A DNA stretch of 64,000 bases from Vicia villosa (taxonomy: Eukaryota; Streptophyta; Magnoliopsida; Fabales; Fabaceae), in NCBI RefSeq assembly GCF_029867415.1, contig NW_026706157.1, forward strand, positions 62,001 to 126,000, given 5' to 3'. Numbering within the stretch: the first letter of the stretch is position 1; every line of letters begins with the position of its first letter. The notes under the pieces were generated by a model. The model worked only from the letters and a program-made list of their open reading frames with translations, was not told where the DNA came from and made no database searches. Of this stretch, positions 33,296-43,428 are shown piece by piece. The translations under genes were made by a program, and so were the position numbers.

Positions 33296-34838
33296 TTCGG
33301 AAATGAACTTCCGAAGCGCTTTTTTTTTAAAAAATTTCCACAATTCGGAAGTGCATCTCCGAAAACACCTCATGGGGGGTGTCTTCGGAGATGAACTTCC
33401 GAAAACACCTCATGGGGGTGAATTCGGAAATGAACTTCCGAATTATGCAGAAACTGTGTTTTTTTTTATGTTTTTTCTTAAACTGTCTCGCATTTTAATT
33501 AAACGCAAACGCCAAATAAAAATAAGCAACAGATAAACTGAAAATACTAAGATGATAAATCCAATCCAAAAACACTGTGCGAAAGATACAATCCGAAATC
33601 AAAACAAAACAAAACAAAGACACGTTATTCTGCCCGACGAGCGTTACAAAATACACATCAAACAAAACAAAAACACGTTATTCTTCCCGACGAGCGAACT
33701 CCTCCGAATGAAGATAATTATACCAATCCTCATCCCACTCAGTCTCAGAACCATCAGCGTTGATCACGCTTGAAGACTGAGCCTGCACGTTCGAGCCATG
33801 GACCCCCAGGGGACGAGAAGCAGAACCAGTCAAAACCTTCTTCTTCTCCTTCACCTCCTTCACCTCCTTCACCTCCTTCTTTGAAGAACCTTTTCTTCCC
33901 TTAGCGCCACCCATTCCTGCGTAAAAATGAAGAAAGAAAGGTCCATGAGACCTCCTTTTATAAAAGAAGAAAGGGGACAAAAACGCTTGGGAAACAGACA
34001 AGTCATTAAAGAACAAAGACGTTGGAAACCAGCGACACGCCATCAAAGAAGTCAGAACGCATGCACACAAACTTCAAAGAAACAGGCACAATAAACAAAG
34101 GCGTTAAAAATAAAGTACTTGCAAATTAAAACGGACACTCCCTACCCTCTCTAGCCGACGCAGTCTTGGTCTCCCTTCCCTGTCTGATGCGTGCTGGTTG
34201 GTTGTCTGACATGTTCCTGTAAACAATTGAAATCGATTAAGATGCGAGACAAAATAAAAAACAAAAAAATTTGAACTTCTGATACATCTCGGAAGTTCAT
34301 TTCCGAAAACTAGGATGGAGGTGTTTCGGAAATGAACTTCCGAAACACCCCTGCGATGGAGTTTTCTGCAACTTCCATGGCAGACCCCTAAACCAAACTT
34401 CAAACCAAATCAAAATGCTTCTAAACAACCTAAATACTACTAACAACCTAACCATATATCATTTATGCAATTAAAACCCTAAATAACATGCATTTGAATA
34501 ATGAATCTAAAAATTTCAAAACTTACAAAGTGTTAGGATTGAGGGCTTTTGAATGTTGTTTAGCAGTGTGATTGGAGCCTTGATGCAGCCTTGGAATTCT
34601 GTTTGCACAAATTTTCGCCTTTGCCACTTTTTGTTTTGATTTAGGGTAAATGATTGGGGGAGGGGGAGTGTTTTGATAAATCTGCAGAAATCGCAGTATT
34701 TCGGAAGTGCACTTCCGAAATGATGTTTTCGGAAATGAACTTTCGAAATAAGACAATTTTTTCAAAAAAAAAAAGACGCTTTCGGAGATGCATCTCCGAA
34801 AACGCCTTTTTCTTGCATTTCGGAAATGAACTTCCGAA
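33296..34838. repeat. Ten dispersed 20-bp palindromes TTCGGAA-N6-TTCCGAA type
   Basis: Copies at 33296-33315, 33344-33363, 33384-33403, 33423-33442, 34288-34307, 34325-34344, 34700-34719, 34728-34747, 34781-34800 and 34819-34838. The commonest form is TTCGGAAATGAACTTCCGAA. Variants (TTCGGAAGTGCACTTCCGAA, TTCGGAGATGCATCTCCGAA) carry compensating changes that keep both arms paired. They cluster in the two ends and near the small gene's first exon. Confidence 0.9.
33678..34212 (-). CDS. Possible two-exon small basic protein inside the MULE-like element
   Basis: Exon 1 starts at the ATG at 34212 with MSDNQPARIRQGRETKTA. A donor GGGTAGGG puts the exon end at 34146 and the intron from 34145. The acceptor TTTTACGCAG ends the intron at 33917. 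Joining keeps frame and continues with MGGAKGRKGSSKK to a stop at 33678-33680, about 101 residues in all, with a Lys/Glu/Val repeat (three KEV units) and an acidic end EWDEDWYNYLHSEEF. I do not recognise the product. It may be a captured host gene fragment or an element gene. Splice sites are predicted by eye; each exon is also a small frame by itself. Confidence 0.4.
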
Positions 34839-34915
34839 GTCAGGGGTAGTTTGGGTTTTTCACCAGAGGTGGACTAGAAGGTTGGGAGGTCTATAGAGAA
34901 ATTTCCAAAAATCTT

Positions 34916-36272
34916 TCCTTCTTTTCTATCTCATTTTTTCTTTAAATTTTTATTACTCATCTTTCTCTTCTTTTTATCGGGAGAAAGGTGTATGTATATG
35001 CTTGAAACACATATTTTTAAATATGCACTCATTGGGGGTAGGGGTAGGGGTAGGGGTGGTGGTGGTGGGTTAGGGGAGTTTTTTCAAAATTATTTGCAAC
35101 ACGAAATACTCTGGATTGTCATCATAAAAAATGGGCAGAAAGTAAAATTAATATTTCATAAATATGTTTTGATGAAGACAAATAATTTATAGCTCAAGTC
35201 ATATTATAAAAAAGAAGGAAAGATTTTTTTAGAGCTTGATCATCAATCAAGGTATATGAAAAATTTATCATAAGCAATCTTGTAGTGCTCAATATAGAAA
35301 TTATTGATAATGCTTTAGAAAAGTCATTCATAACTTATTAAAATTAATTTCAAAATATTTTTATTGGCATTGGTTAAAAATTGATTTTAATGCATCACGA
35401 AGTTTTGGTACTTAGAAAATTTTTTAAAATGTTTCAGCATGCAATATGATGCAATATATTACCTTTCAATCGATTGAATGATCATTTTGAAAATGAAATT
35501 TAAACACATGCAATAGATTGAATGGAACATGCGTTTGGATGCATCAGTTCAAAAAATTCAATTTTCTTATCCATGCAATCAATTGACACTGTACAATTTT
35601 TGAAAAGTATTGAATGGTATGCACTGTTTCAGTGACTCCTCTTCATGGCATATCCTTATAATTGAACTTATTTTGTTTAGAATAAATTACCCAGCCATTG
35701 CCATGCTTTATCAAGAGTTTTCCATTCTCTATAAATAGAATTCAAATTTAATTTTTACAATTACCTCTTCCATTTAAATTATTTGACTCTCTGCATAATT
35801 TTTAAATAATATTTTCTAGACTAAGATGCTTTTTGCAAAACTCTCCTATTTGTCTAAAAAAGCATCGTTGAACACTTAGGGAGTTTATGATATTGAATTT
35901 TCAAATTGAAAAAAGAAGAATTATTTTCAAGATTTCAAAATTCACATATTATATCAACATCTTATTTTTTTCAAGTTTGTTGGAAATAAGATTGTGCGAG
36001 TATATTGCTTGTTTTTCCAGAATTGTTGAAAACAAACGTGCTCAAGAAAAGAGAGAATTGTTTTCTTTTCTTGGTGAACAAGTTTCAAGAGGATTATTCT
36101 TGATAACTTGGTTAAAGTCTTGTAGGAAGATCTAGCAATAATAAAATCTCTTACATGTAGTAAGGGGACTAAAGTACTCTCACCTTATGAAGGGAACCAT
36201 AATACATCTCTGTGTTCTATACTTTTCGCATTTTACCACCTTCATTGCCTAATATAACCAGAAATGAAAGAA
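34916..36272. other. Non-coding DNA with a G-rich tract, possibly part of an LTR
   Basis: No coding frame supported. A G-rich tract lies at 35034-35077. TATAAATA lies near 35731, followed by pyrimidine-rich leader-like DNA. Together with 40036-40105, which contains CTAATTCACCCCCTCTTAGG, it looks like a Sirevirus-type LTR split by the copia insertion. That link is an inference from remembered LTR end sequences. Confidence 0.4.
35034..35077 (+). repeat. G-rich tract, GGGGTA repeats then GGT repeats
   Basis: Four or more runs of at least four G separated by TA (GGGGGTAGGGGTAGGGG), then GGTGGTGGTGGG and TTAGGGG. This meets the usual pattern for an intramolecular G-quadruplex on the plus strand. 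Confidence 0.85.
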
Positions 36273-36278
36273 CCAATT

Positions 36279-36707
36279 TGTTGTGAATTCAATGCCAAGA
36301 ACAAAGTATAATACAAGGGAAGAATAAAGGACAAGGAAGAAGAGGAACACAATAATTGGTTATAACTGTTATTCTTTTACTTTCTCTCAGAACAAGATTA
36401 CAAGTTTACAAGAATAACAAATAACCTCTCTCACCCTAAATTAGGATTTGCAACTTACAATGATGAGAGACTAGTATGCTATTTATAATAAAACCTAACA
36501 TACTAACTAATGGGCTTTTCCAGCAAGACCCATTACACAAGCCAACTTAATAAACAAGCTAACTTAACAAATTAGGGTTTAAACACTAAACCTAATTTAA
36601 CATGCTAACAACCCTAGCATCTTCGACACAAGCATGTGAACAACCTTCGACTTCATGCTTAATCCTGTCGAACCAAGAAGCTACCCTTCGACCATACTAG
36701 AGTTCGA
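36279..36707 (-). repeat. 3' LTR of the minus-strand copia
   Basis: 429 bp. Plus-strand ends are TGTTGTGAATTC and CTAGAGTTCGA. TATAAATA on the minus strand lies at 36480-36487. It joins coding sequence without an intervening polypurine tract. Confidence 0.9.
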
Positions 36708-39575
36708 GGAGATTGTTTCAGCCCATACAAAGATCTCTTTAACTTGCACACATAATCTTCCTTCCCCTTTTCGACATACCCTTCAGGTTGCCTCATCAGG
36801 ATCGTTTCATCTAGATTACCATACAAGAACGCAGTCTTTACATCTATCTGTTCCAGTTCAAGATTGAACTGTGCCACCATGGCAAACAACATTCGAATGG
36901 ACCTATGCTTCACAACAGGAGAAAACACATCATTGAAGTCAACACCTTCTTTCTGAGTGAAACCCCTTGCAACTAACCTTGCCTTGTATCTTTTCGACGT
37001 CACTCCTTCAATTCCTTCCTTAACCTTGAAAATCCATTTACAGCTGACTAACCTTGCCCCAACAGGTTTCTTGATCAGTTCCCAAGTAAGATTATCATGA
37101 AGAGATTTCATCTCATCATCCATGGCCTTCAGCCATTTAGTCTTATTTCGACTCCTCATAACTTCCTTGTAGTCTCTAGGTTCTTCATCTAGAACCTCAC
37201 TTGCAGAGATTAAGGCATAAGCTATAAGATCTGCATACCCAAGTCTCTGAGGTGCCTTGATGACTCTTCTCGACCTATCTCTCGACAATAGGTAGTCATC
37301 GTCAGTTTCCTCAACTTCCTCAGCATCTTCTGCTTCTTCTTCGACTTCATCAGGGATATGCAATTCAGCATCAACATGCTCCACCTCAACAGGAATCTCT
37401 ACCTGTTCCAGCTCTTCGTCAGATGTTTCTGTACTTCGACCAACATCATCAGTTTTCTTAAAAGTCATTTCAGCTTCATTGAAAACTACATCTCGACTGG
37501 TGATACACCTTCTGTGACCTGGCTCTAGGCACCATAGCCTATAAGCTTTGACTCCTTCAGGGTATCCCATGAACATGCATTTCAGAGCTCTAGGTTCGAC
37601 CTTGTCTTGCCTAATGTGAGCATAGGCTACGCAGCCAAATACTCTCAGTTTGTCGAGATCTGGTGGATGTCCCGACCAAACTTCTTCAGGTGTCTTCATA
37701 TCTAAAGTTGTCGAAGGACATCTGTTTATAAGATATGTTGCTGTCGAAACAGCCTCAGCCCAGAACACCTTCTTTAACCCCGCACTAGTCAACATACATC
37801 TGACTCTCTCCAAAATAGTTCGATTAAATCTTTCAGCCAAACCATTTTGTTGTGGTCTTGTGGAGTACCTGCAGTAGTTCTATGCCTTACAATACCAGAG
37901 GCAGCACAAAAACTGTCGAATGCCTCATTGCAAAATTCAAGGCCATTGTCGGTTCTCAACCTCTTGACCTTTCTGCCAGTCTGATTTTCAACCAGAGTCT
38001 TCCAACTTTTGAAATTCTCAAAAGTTTCATCCTTAGTCTTCTGGATGAATACCCATAATTTTCTGGAATAATCATCTACTATGAATAGGAAATACCTTGC
38101 CCCAGAATGTGAAGCACACATTGCAGGCCCCCAAAGATCAGCATGGATGTAGTCAAGGGATCCATGTGTTCTTTATTTGCCTTTGTTGAACTTCACTCTA
38201 CAAGATTTTCCAAGTACACAGGGTTCACAAAACTTCAGCTTTTCGACTTTGTCTCCACCAAGCAGATTTTGTTTCCCTAATTCCACCAGACCCCTTTCAC
38301 TGACATGGCCCAATCTCATGTGCCAGATTTCTGTTTTCGACAAAGGTTTCGTGGATGCAACATTTGTCGAACCACTTACAACTTCAGCCTCAAGGGTATA
38401 CAAGCCTTGTTTCTTCACGCCTCTCAAGACTTCCTTCGAACCCTTCATGACTCTTCGGATATTTTTCTCTCCTTGGAAAACATATCCTTTCTTGTCGAAT
38501 TCACCAAGAGAAAGCAGATTTCTCTTCAAATCAGGAACATACCTGACTTCAGTCAACAACCTTATTGACTCATCATGGAGCTTGAATCTCACAGATCCAA
38601 CACCTGCAATCTTGCAAGCCTTGTTGTTTCCCAGCAATACTGATCCACCATCTTGATCACATAATTCCTCGAACAAGTCTTTGTTTGGAGTCATGTGCCA
38701 AGTGCAACCTGAATCCATAATCCACTCATTCTTAGAGTCACTGCTTGAAACCACAAGAACATCAGATGATTCGAAATCATCTTGAACAATGGCAGCGTTG
38801 CCATTATCCTTACCTCCATGATATTTCAGGCGTTCAGGGCACACCTTTCTTGTGTGACCCTCCTTCTTACAATGGTAGCATCGAATGCCAGATGCTTCGC
38901 CACTGTAAGACTTCGACTGACTTTTGCCTTTCTTTTTGTCGAACTTACCATCCTTTCGTAAGAGTTTTCCTTTAACGGCCAAACCTTCGCCAACAGTCGA
39001 AGGTTTATGCTCCTTTCGTTCATTCAAGTCCTTAGAGTACAAGGCTGATTGAACTTCTTCAAACGTCAGGGACTCCCTTCCATACAAGAGAGTTTCTTTG
39101 AAGTGAGCATGTGATCGAGGCAAAGAACACAATAGTAACAGCGTTTGATCTTCATCATCGATCTTCACATCAATATTTTCAAGATCAAGAATCAGCTTGT
39201 TGAACATATCCAACTGCTCAGCCAATACTTTGTCTTCAATCATCTTGAATGAATACAAAGTTGCTTCAGGTAGAGTCAATTTACCAGCGATTTGGTCATA
39301 TTCAAACTTTCAAGTTTCACCCATAACCCTGATGCCGTCGTCTCCTTTGATACCTGTCGGAGAACCTTATCACCAAGGCTCAACAAAATTGCGCTGTGTG
39401 CTTTCTCGATCATATTCGTCTTCTCCGCTGCTGTCAATTCTGCATTCATGGCTGCCTCTCCCTTCAACGCTTCCAAAAAACCCTGCTGAACCAGTAGGGC
39501 TTTCATCTTCAAGCGCCACAGACCGAAATCATTCACACCGGTGAACTTTTCAATCTCATACTTTGTTAAAGGCAT
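36708..39575 (-). pseudogene. gag-protease-integrase-RT polyprotein of the minus-strand copia (broken)
   Basis: The ATG at 39575 starts MPLTKYEIEKFTG. A TGA at 39276-39278 (CGA expected) and a nearby frameshift end the first part. The next open frame has gag, the zinc knuckle CYHCKKEGHTRKVC, protease WIMDSGCTWHMTP and integrase zinc finger (HMRLGHV, CEPCVLGK), and ends in a TAA at 38173 (CAA expected). The integrase core (RTDNGLEFC) follows, with a frameshift near 37845-37860 before the third part (AERFNRTILERVRCML). RT motifs then run from KWIFKVKEG through LYGLKQSPR and stop at the deletion at 36708. No part can yield a working polymerase. Confidence 0.92.
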
Positions 39576-39600
39576 CTCCTCCACGCTCACCGCACCAATT

Positions 39601-40029
39601 TGTTGTGAATTCAATGCCAAGAACAAAGTATAATACAAGGGAAGAATAAAGGACAAGGAAGAAGAGGAACACAATAATTGGTTATAACTGCTATTCTTTT
39701 ACTTTCTCTCAGAACAAGATTACAAGTTTACAAGAATAACAAATAACCTCTCTCACCCTAAATTAGGATTTGCAACTTACAATGATGAGAGACTAGTATG
39801 CTATTTATAATAAAACCTAACATACTAACTAATGGGCTTTTCCAGCAAGACCCATTACACAAGACAACTTAATAAACAAGCTAACTTAACAAATTAGGGT
39901 TTAAACACTAAACCTAATTTAACATGCTAACAACCCTAGCATCTTCGACACAAGCATGTGAACAACCTTCGACTTCATGCTTAATCCTGTCGAACCAAGA
40001 AGCTACCCTTCGACCATACTAGAGTTCGA
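39601..40029 (-). repeat. 5' LTR of the minus-strand copia
   Basis: Pairs with 36279-36707. The minus-strand TATAAATA lies at 39802-39809. It is followed on the minus strand by AATTGGTGCGGTGAGCG, the probable primer site region (39584-39600). Confidence 0.9.
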
Positions 40030-40035
40030 TCCAAT

Positions 40036-40439
40036 ATCTCACACAAATTATCATAAAAACCAGATAAATTTTTAAAAGTCCTAATTCACCCCCTCTTAGG
40101 CGCACATCGTACTTACTTGACTGTATGAATTAGCGTTACAATCGTTATGTTGTGGTGATGATTGTGAATGCTTATGATGTACTACCTTGCTGCTTTTATA
40201 TGGTGTATCTTTGTAAGATGTATTCTCACCCCTTTGCTTTTCATGTTTGTATGATGTACTTCTGTTCAGGATACCCCCAGAATGAGACTGAAGAGTAGTT
40301 GCTTTGTGAGGCGATCCTGTCATGATGGTGTAAAAGGTCATCTTAGTCTTAATTGTGTTGTGTCGATGACATGTGTTAGTCAGCTAAGAATTGAGTCTAA
40401 ATAAGTTATGATACAATGACATCAGGGATATGATTTAAA
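40036..40439. other. Unassigned sequence next to the copia
   Basis: The first 70 bp include CTAATTCACCCCCTCTTAGG, resembling the end of Sirevirus-type LTRs. A minus-strand frame of 81 codons (40096-40341), His/Ser/Lys rich, has no recognisable domain and I do not call it a gene. Confidence 0.4.
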
Positions 40440-40680
40440 TTTTATAGAGTATTATTGACCCGACTCATTATTTTAGTGAAAGTCGCCACCGTGCTTTATT
40501 TACTCCAAAAGAAATGGGAAAAAGAGTGAAATAAAACCCAAAGAAGTTTTTTAAAACAAAAAATAATAAAACAAACAGAGATCTTAGGTTCGGGGATTGG
40601 TTATGCAAGGGAAAGTATTAACACCCTTCATATCTACGGTATTTCATAGGAAAATCTTTGAAAATATATTATTATTGTTG
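40440..40680 (-). mobile_element. Ogre/Tat-like LTR end fragment, inverted
   Basis: The reverse complement matches 10090-10330: TATGAAGGGTGTTAATAC, CCCTTGCATAACCAATCC, ATAAAGCACGGTGGCGACTT and CACTAAAATAATGAGTC. It is a remnant of the same LTR family on the opposite strand. Confidence 0.7.
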
Positions 40681-40816
40681 TTGTTATTTGTTTATGTGTT
40701 TTGTTTAAATAGAGTGGGATGATGAGAAAATAGATTTTAAAAATGTGCTCAGATTTTTAAAAGACATAAAATTACTTAGACTCGTGAATATGTGGCCTGG
40801 GATAGTTTAACCTAAG

Positions 40817-41152
40817 CCCCACGGTGGGCGCCAAATGTTCCTTAACAACACTTTTGATTACCTCCCGGAAAAAGATTCTGGTGAATTCACACAGGAGTTT
40901 GAAAGTGTTTAGCTTTAGGGATTTGAGCTGTGTAGTTGATACGAGCTTAAGAGTATCAATGTCTTGCTTATCCCTCATTCAGGAGCCCTATTCATAGTTT
41001 CTGAGACAATAATCACCCACATTAATAGAGGAACCTTGGATTCCCTCCATAATGAGTGATAGTAGTAATCACTGCCGTCAGCCATTTAAAAGGTCTTAAC
41101 CCCAGCAACGGTGAAGGCCCTTCGTATATAGGTAACCATCTCGGCCGACTAG
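40817..41152 (-). mobile_element. Ty3/gypsy LTR end plus primer site, inverted and truncated
   Basis: On the minus strand an LTR-like stretch (41152 down to 40836) ends AACA and is followed by TTTGGCGCCCACCGTGGGG (PBS core 40817-40833), the primer site form of Tat-lineage gypsy elements. A short internal piece continues to about 40790. Its right side is cut by the chromovirus LTR at 41153. Confidence 0.65.
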
Positions 41153-43313
41153 TGTAACGCCCGTAAATGTGTTTTTCTGATTGATTGTGATGATTGCTAC
41201 ATTTTCCTAGATTTTACCGTTTTTGAGTCGAGTCAGTCGGTAAATATTAATTTTGCTAATATTTTACTTATTACTTTCCATGTGTGTAATTATTATGTTT
41301 TGGGTGTTAATTGGTTAGAATTAATGTTTAGTGACATTTGGGCCAAAATTAGAATTAATGAAAGTTGAGTGGGGGAACATGAGAAGTAGAGAAATAGAAA
41401 GAGATATAGAGAGAAAAAGAGATATTTTGAGATAGAAAGAAAGAAACTTGTGAAGAGAAGAGAAAGAAGAGAAAAACAAAGAGAAGAAGAGAAGTGTAGG
41501 AATCCAAACCAAGCTAGAGCCAAGAATCCAACCAAGGTAAGGGGGGTGAATTTAGTTTATCTTGATTGTATGGTTCTTGTAGTTTTGTATGTTTTGTTCT
41601 TGTTCTTGCTCTTTTCCAAGCTTGTTCAACAATGGTAAATTGTGTGTTTTGTGAGTTTTGAAGTTATAAACTTGATTTTGTGGTGTGTATGTGTACTAGG
41701 ATGATAGATATTCCCATGGATCATGTTTGTTTTTCATTTCTCCATGTTTCCTTGCTTATGAAGAAATATAGGTCAAAGACAATATGTGATGATTCAACCA
41801 TGTGTTAATCATGGATTAGGTGTATATATAGCATGTTTGTGTTATATTGGTGTTGGGATGAAGGTTTAAATGGGTTTTGAATGGTTTAGAGGGAGCTGAG
41901 ACGGTCTGTTGCAGAACTGGTTTTTCTAGGTTTACGCAGGTCCGCTGAGCGGAGGGGGTCCGCTGAGCGGAGGTCCTTTTGCAGAGAAATCTCTGTGAGG
42001 GTCCGCTGAGCGGAGGTTCTGTAATTTTGTTTGATGATTTCCTGACTGGGTCCGCTGAGCGGAGCTCAAGCGGACTGTGCGAAATTTTGTTTTCCAAACT
42101 TCGTTCTGTTGTATCTTTTGAACCGTAGGTCGTTTCTACGCGCCGTTTGAAGTATTATGAGAACCCTCGAGTATGCTTTATGATAAAGAGGAGTGTGTTG
42201 GTGGTTGAATGATTTTTCATAAATGTATTTTTGTGAAATGATATTTGCTAATCAAGTATGTTTTGACGATATATGTGTGTTGTATGAATATGAACGCCTG
42301 AGTGGCAATTTGATGATGTATCTGTGTGGATTAATATAACCGGTGTGATGTGGATATGTGACCGAGTTATACTATTGTTGTTGTTGTTATGTAATCGAGT
42401 CGTTTGTATGCACAACATAACATTTCAATACGTTAATGGCGGAATGCTGTTAACAGATGGCCTGCGGGCATGGTTACCAGTAGGGGCTTAATGCTCGGTA
42501 ACGGTATATTAGCCTGAGTGGCAAGAGGTCATCAGTGGGAGCTAAATGCTCGATGACGACAGCCTGCGGGCTTCCTGAGTGGAATAAAGTCCCAGCATAA
42601 TGCTTGGCAGGTGTATTTGTCATAATGACAAGGAGGAGTTTTACTCCGGATTTGGTACCACATGCATACGCATAGTCGAGTCTCATTCATCATCGTCAGT
42701 CTTTATAATTTATGTTATCATTCATGTACCGCATTACTTATATATTGACTATGGTTGACTTGTTGGATTATCTTGTTATGTGATTCTTAATGATATTTGT
42801 GGGCATTACTATATTTATCATGCTTTCATTATGAATTATATTCTCACCCTTCTGCCTTAATGTTACCTACTCGTGGGTAATGTGCAGGTGATCCGCAAGT
42901 GTAGGTGCTCTCTTTGTAGTCGTCCGTTTTGGTGTCGTCCGCTCGTGATACGTAACACCTAGGGGGGGGGGGATCGAACACTTATTTTGTAGATAATGCT
43001 TATAGGATCCTTTTGATGTATATTTGATCCTTTAGATGCATTCGTATTATGTATTTTGGATACCTTCTCATGCGATGTATTTTGGAAGAATGTTGTGGAT
43101 ATTCTGTTTACCGATGCATTTATATAAGTATGAATACATTCAGGTGTTTATGATAATCTTTCCTCTTTGATTATTTGTGTTACGCATCTTTTGCGAGTAT
43201 GTTATGTTTGGTTATGTGGTTACTTAAGTGTAACGCCCTAATTGTTTTTATGAATTTAATTTTTATACTCTGATATTCGTACCTATATGCCTGGGTAGAA
43301 TTTGGGTGTTACA
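41153..43313 (+). repeat. 5' LTR of a Del/Tekay-like chromovirus (2161 bp)
   Basis: Begins TGTAACGCCCGTAAATG and ends GGGTGTTACA, giving matching inverted ends TGTAAC and GTTACA, followed by a primer site. It contains four TCCGCTGAGCGGA palindromes, a purine-rich tract at 41385-41500, GCCTGCGGGC motifs at 42460-42570 and a G run near 42963. The partner LTR lies outside the window. Confidence 0.88.
41941..42063. repeat. Four copies of a 13-bp palindrome TCCGCTGAGCGGA
   Basis: Exact copies at 41941-41953, 41959-41971, 42002-42014 and 42051-42063, most preceded by GG. A half site (AAGCGGACT) follows at 42069. They lie in the U3-like part of the LTR. Confidence 0.9.
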
Positions 43314-43317
43314 TTAG

Positions 43318-43329
43318 TGGTATCAGAGC
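43318..43329 (+). other. Primer binding site of the chromovirus
   Basis: TGGTATCAGAGC, the exact initiator tRNA-Met complement typical of plant chromoviruses, four bases after the LTR. Confidence 0.92.
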
Positions 43330-43428
43330 GGGTCGGTCTTGTCCGACCAAGTGTCGTGTCGTTTGGTCTAACAATTATTGTGTTATTCTTTGGGCTTACT
43401 TCTCTTGGTGTTATTGTGAAGTTTAGAG

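Larger units (their letters stand above)
33232..34906. mobile_element. MULE-like element, 1675 bp, with palindrome arrays in both ends
   Basis: A perfect 9-bp duplication AAAAATCTT flanks it (33223-33231, 34907-34915). The ends are diverged inverted repeats of about 80 bp: GAAAATTTCTTTAG at the left, GGAAATTTCTCTATAG at the right (reverse complement), both followed by CACCTCT, CCCAAA(A/C)TACCCCTG and a TTCGGAA palindrome. Ten copies of that palindrome lie inside. No transposase is seen; a small possible two-exon gene lies on the minus strand. The Mutator superfamily is inferred from the 9-bp duplication. Confidence 0.8.
36278..40030 (-). mobile_element. Ty1/copia retrotransposon with 3'-deleted pol
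   Basis: LTRs at 36279-36707 and 39601-40029 (429 bp each) differ at only two positions I could find. The likely duplication is CCAAT (36273-36277, 40031-40035). On the minus strand the body holds gag, protease, integrase and RT up to LYGLKQSPR, which is fused directly to the left LTR; the YVDD half of RT, RNase H and the polypurine tract are gone. The frame also contains stops and frameshifts. The exact LTR borders are uncertain by one or two bases. Confidence 0.88.

Noticed and set aside
40096..40341. 81-codon His/Ser-rich minus-strand frame
   Set aside because: Short, no domain, flanked by LTR debris; not enough support for a gene.
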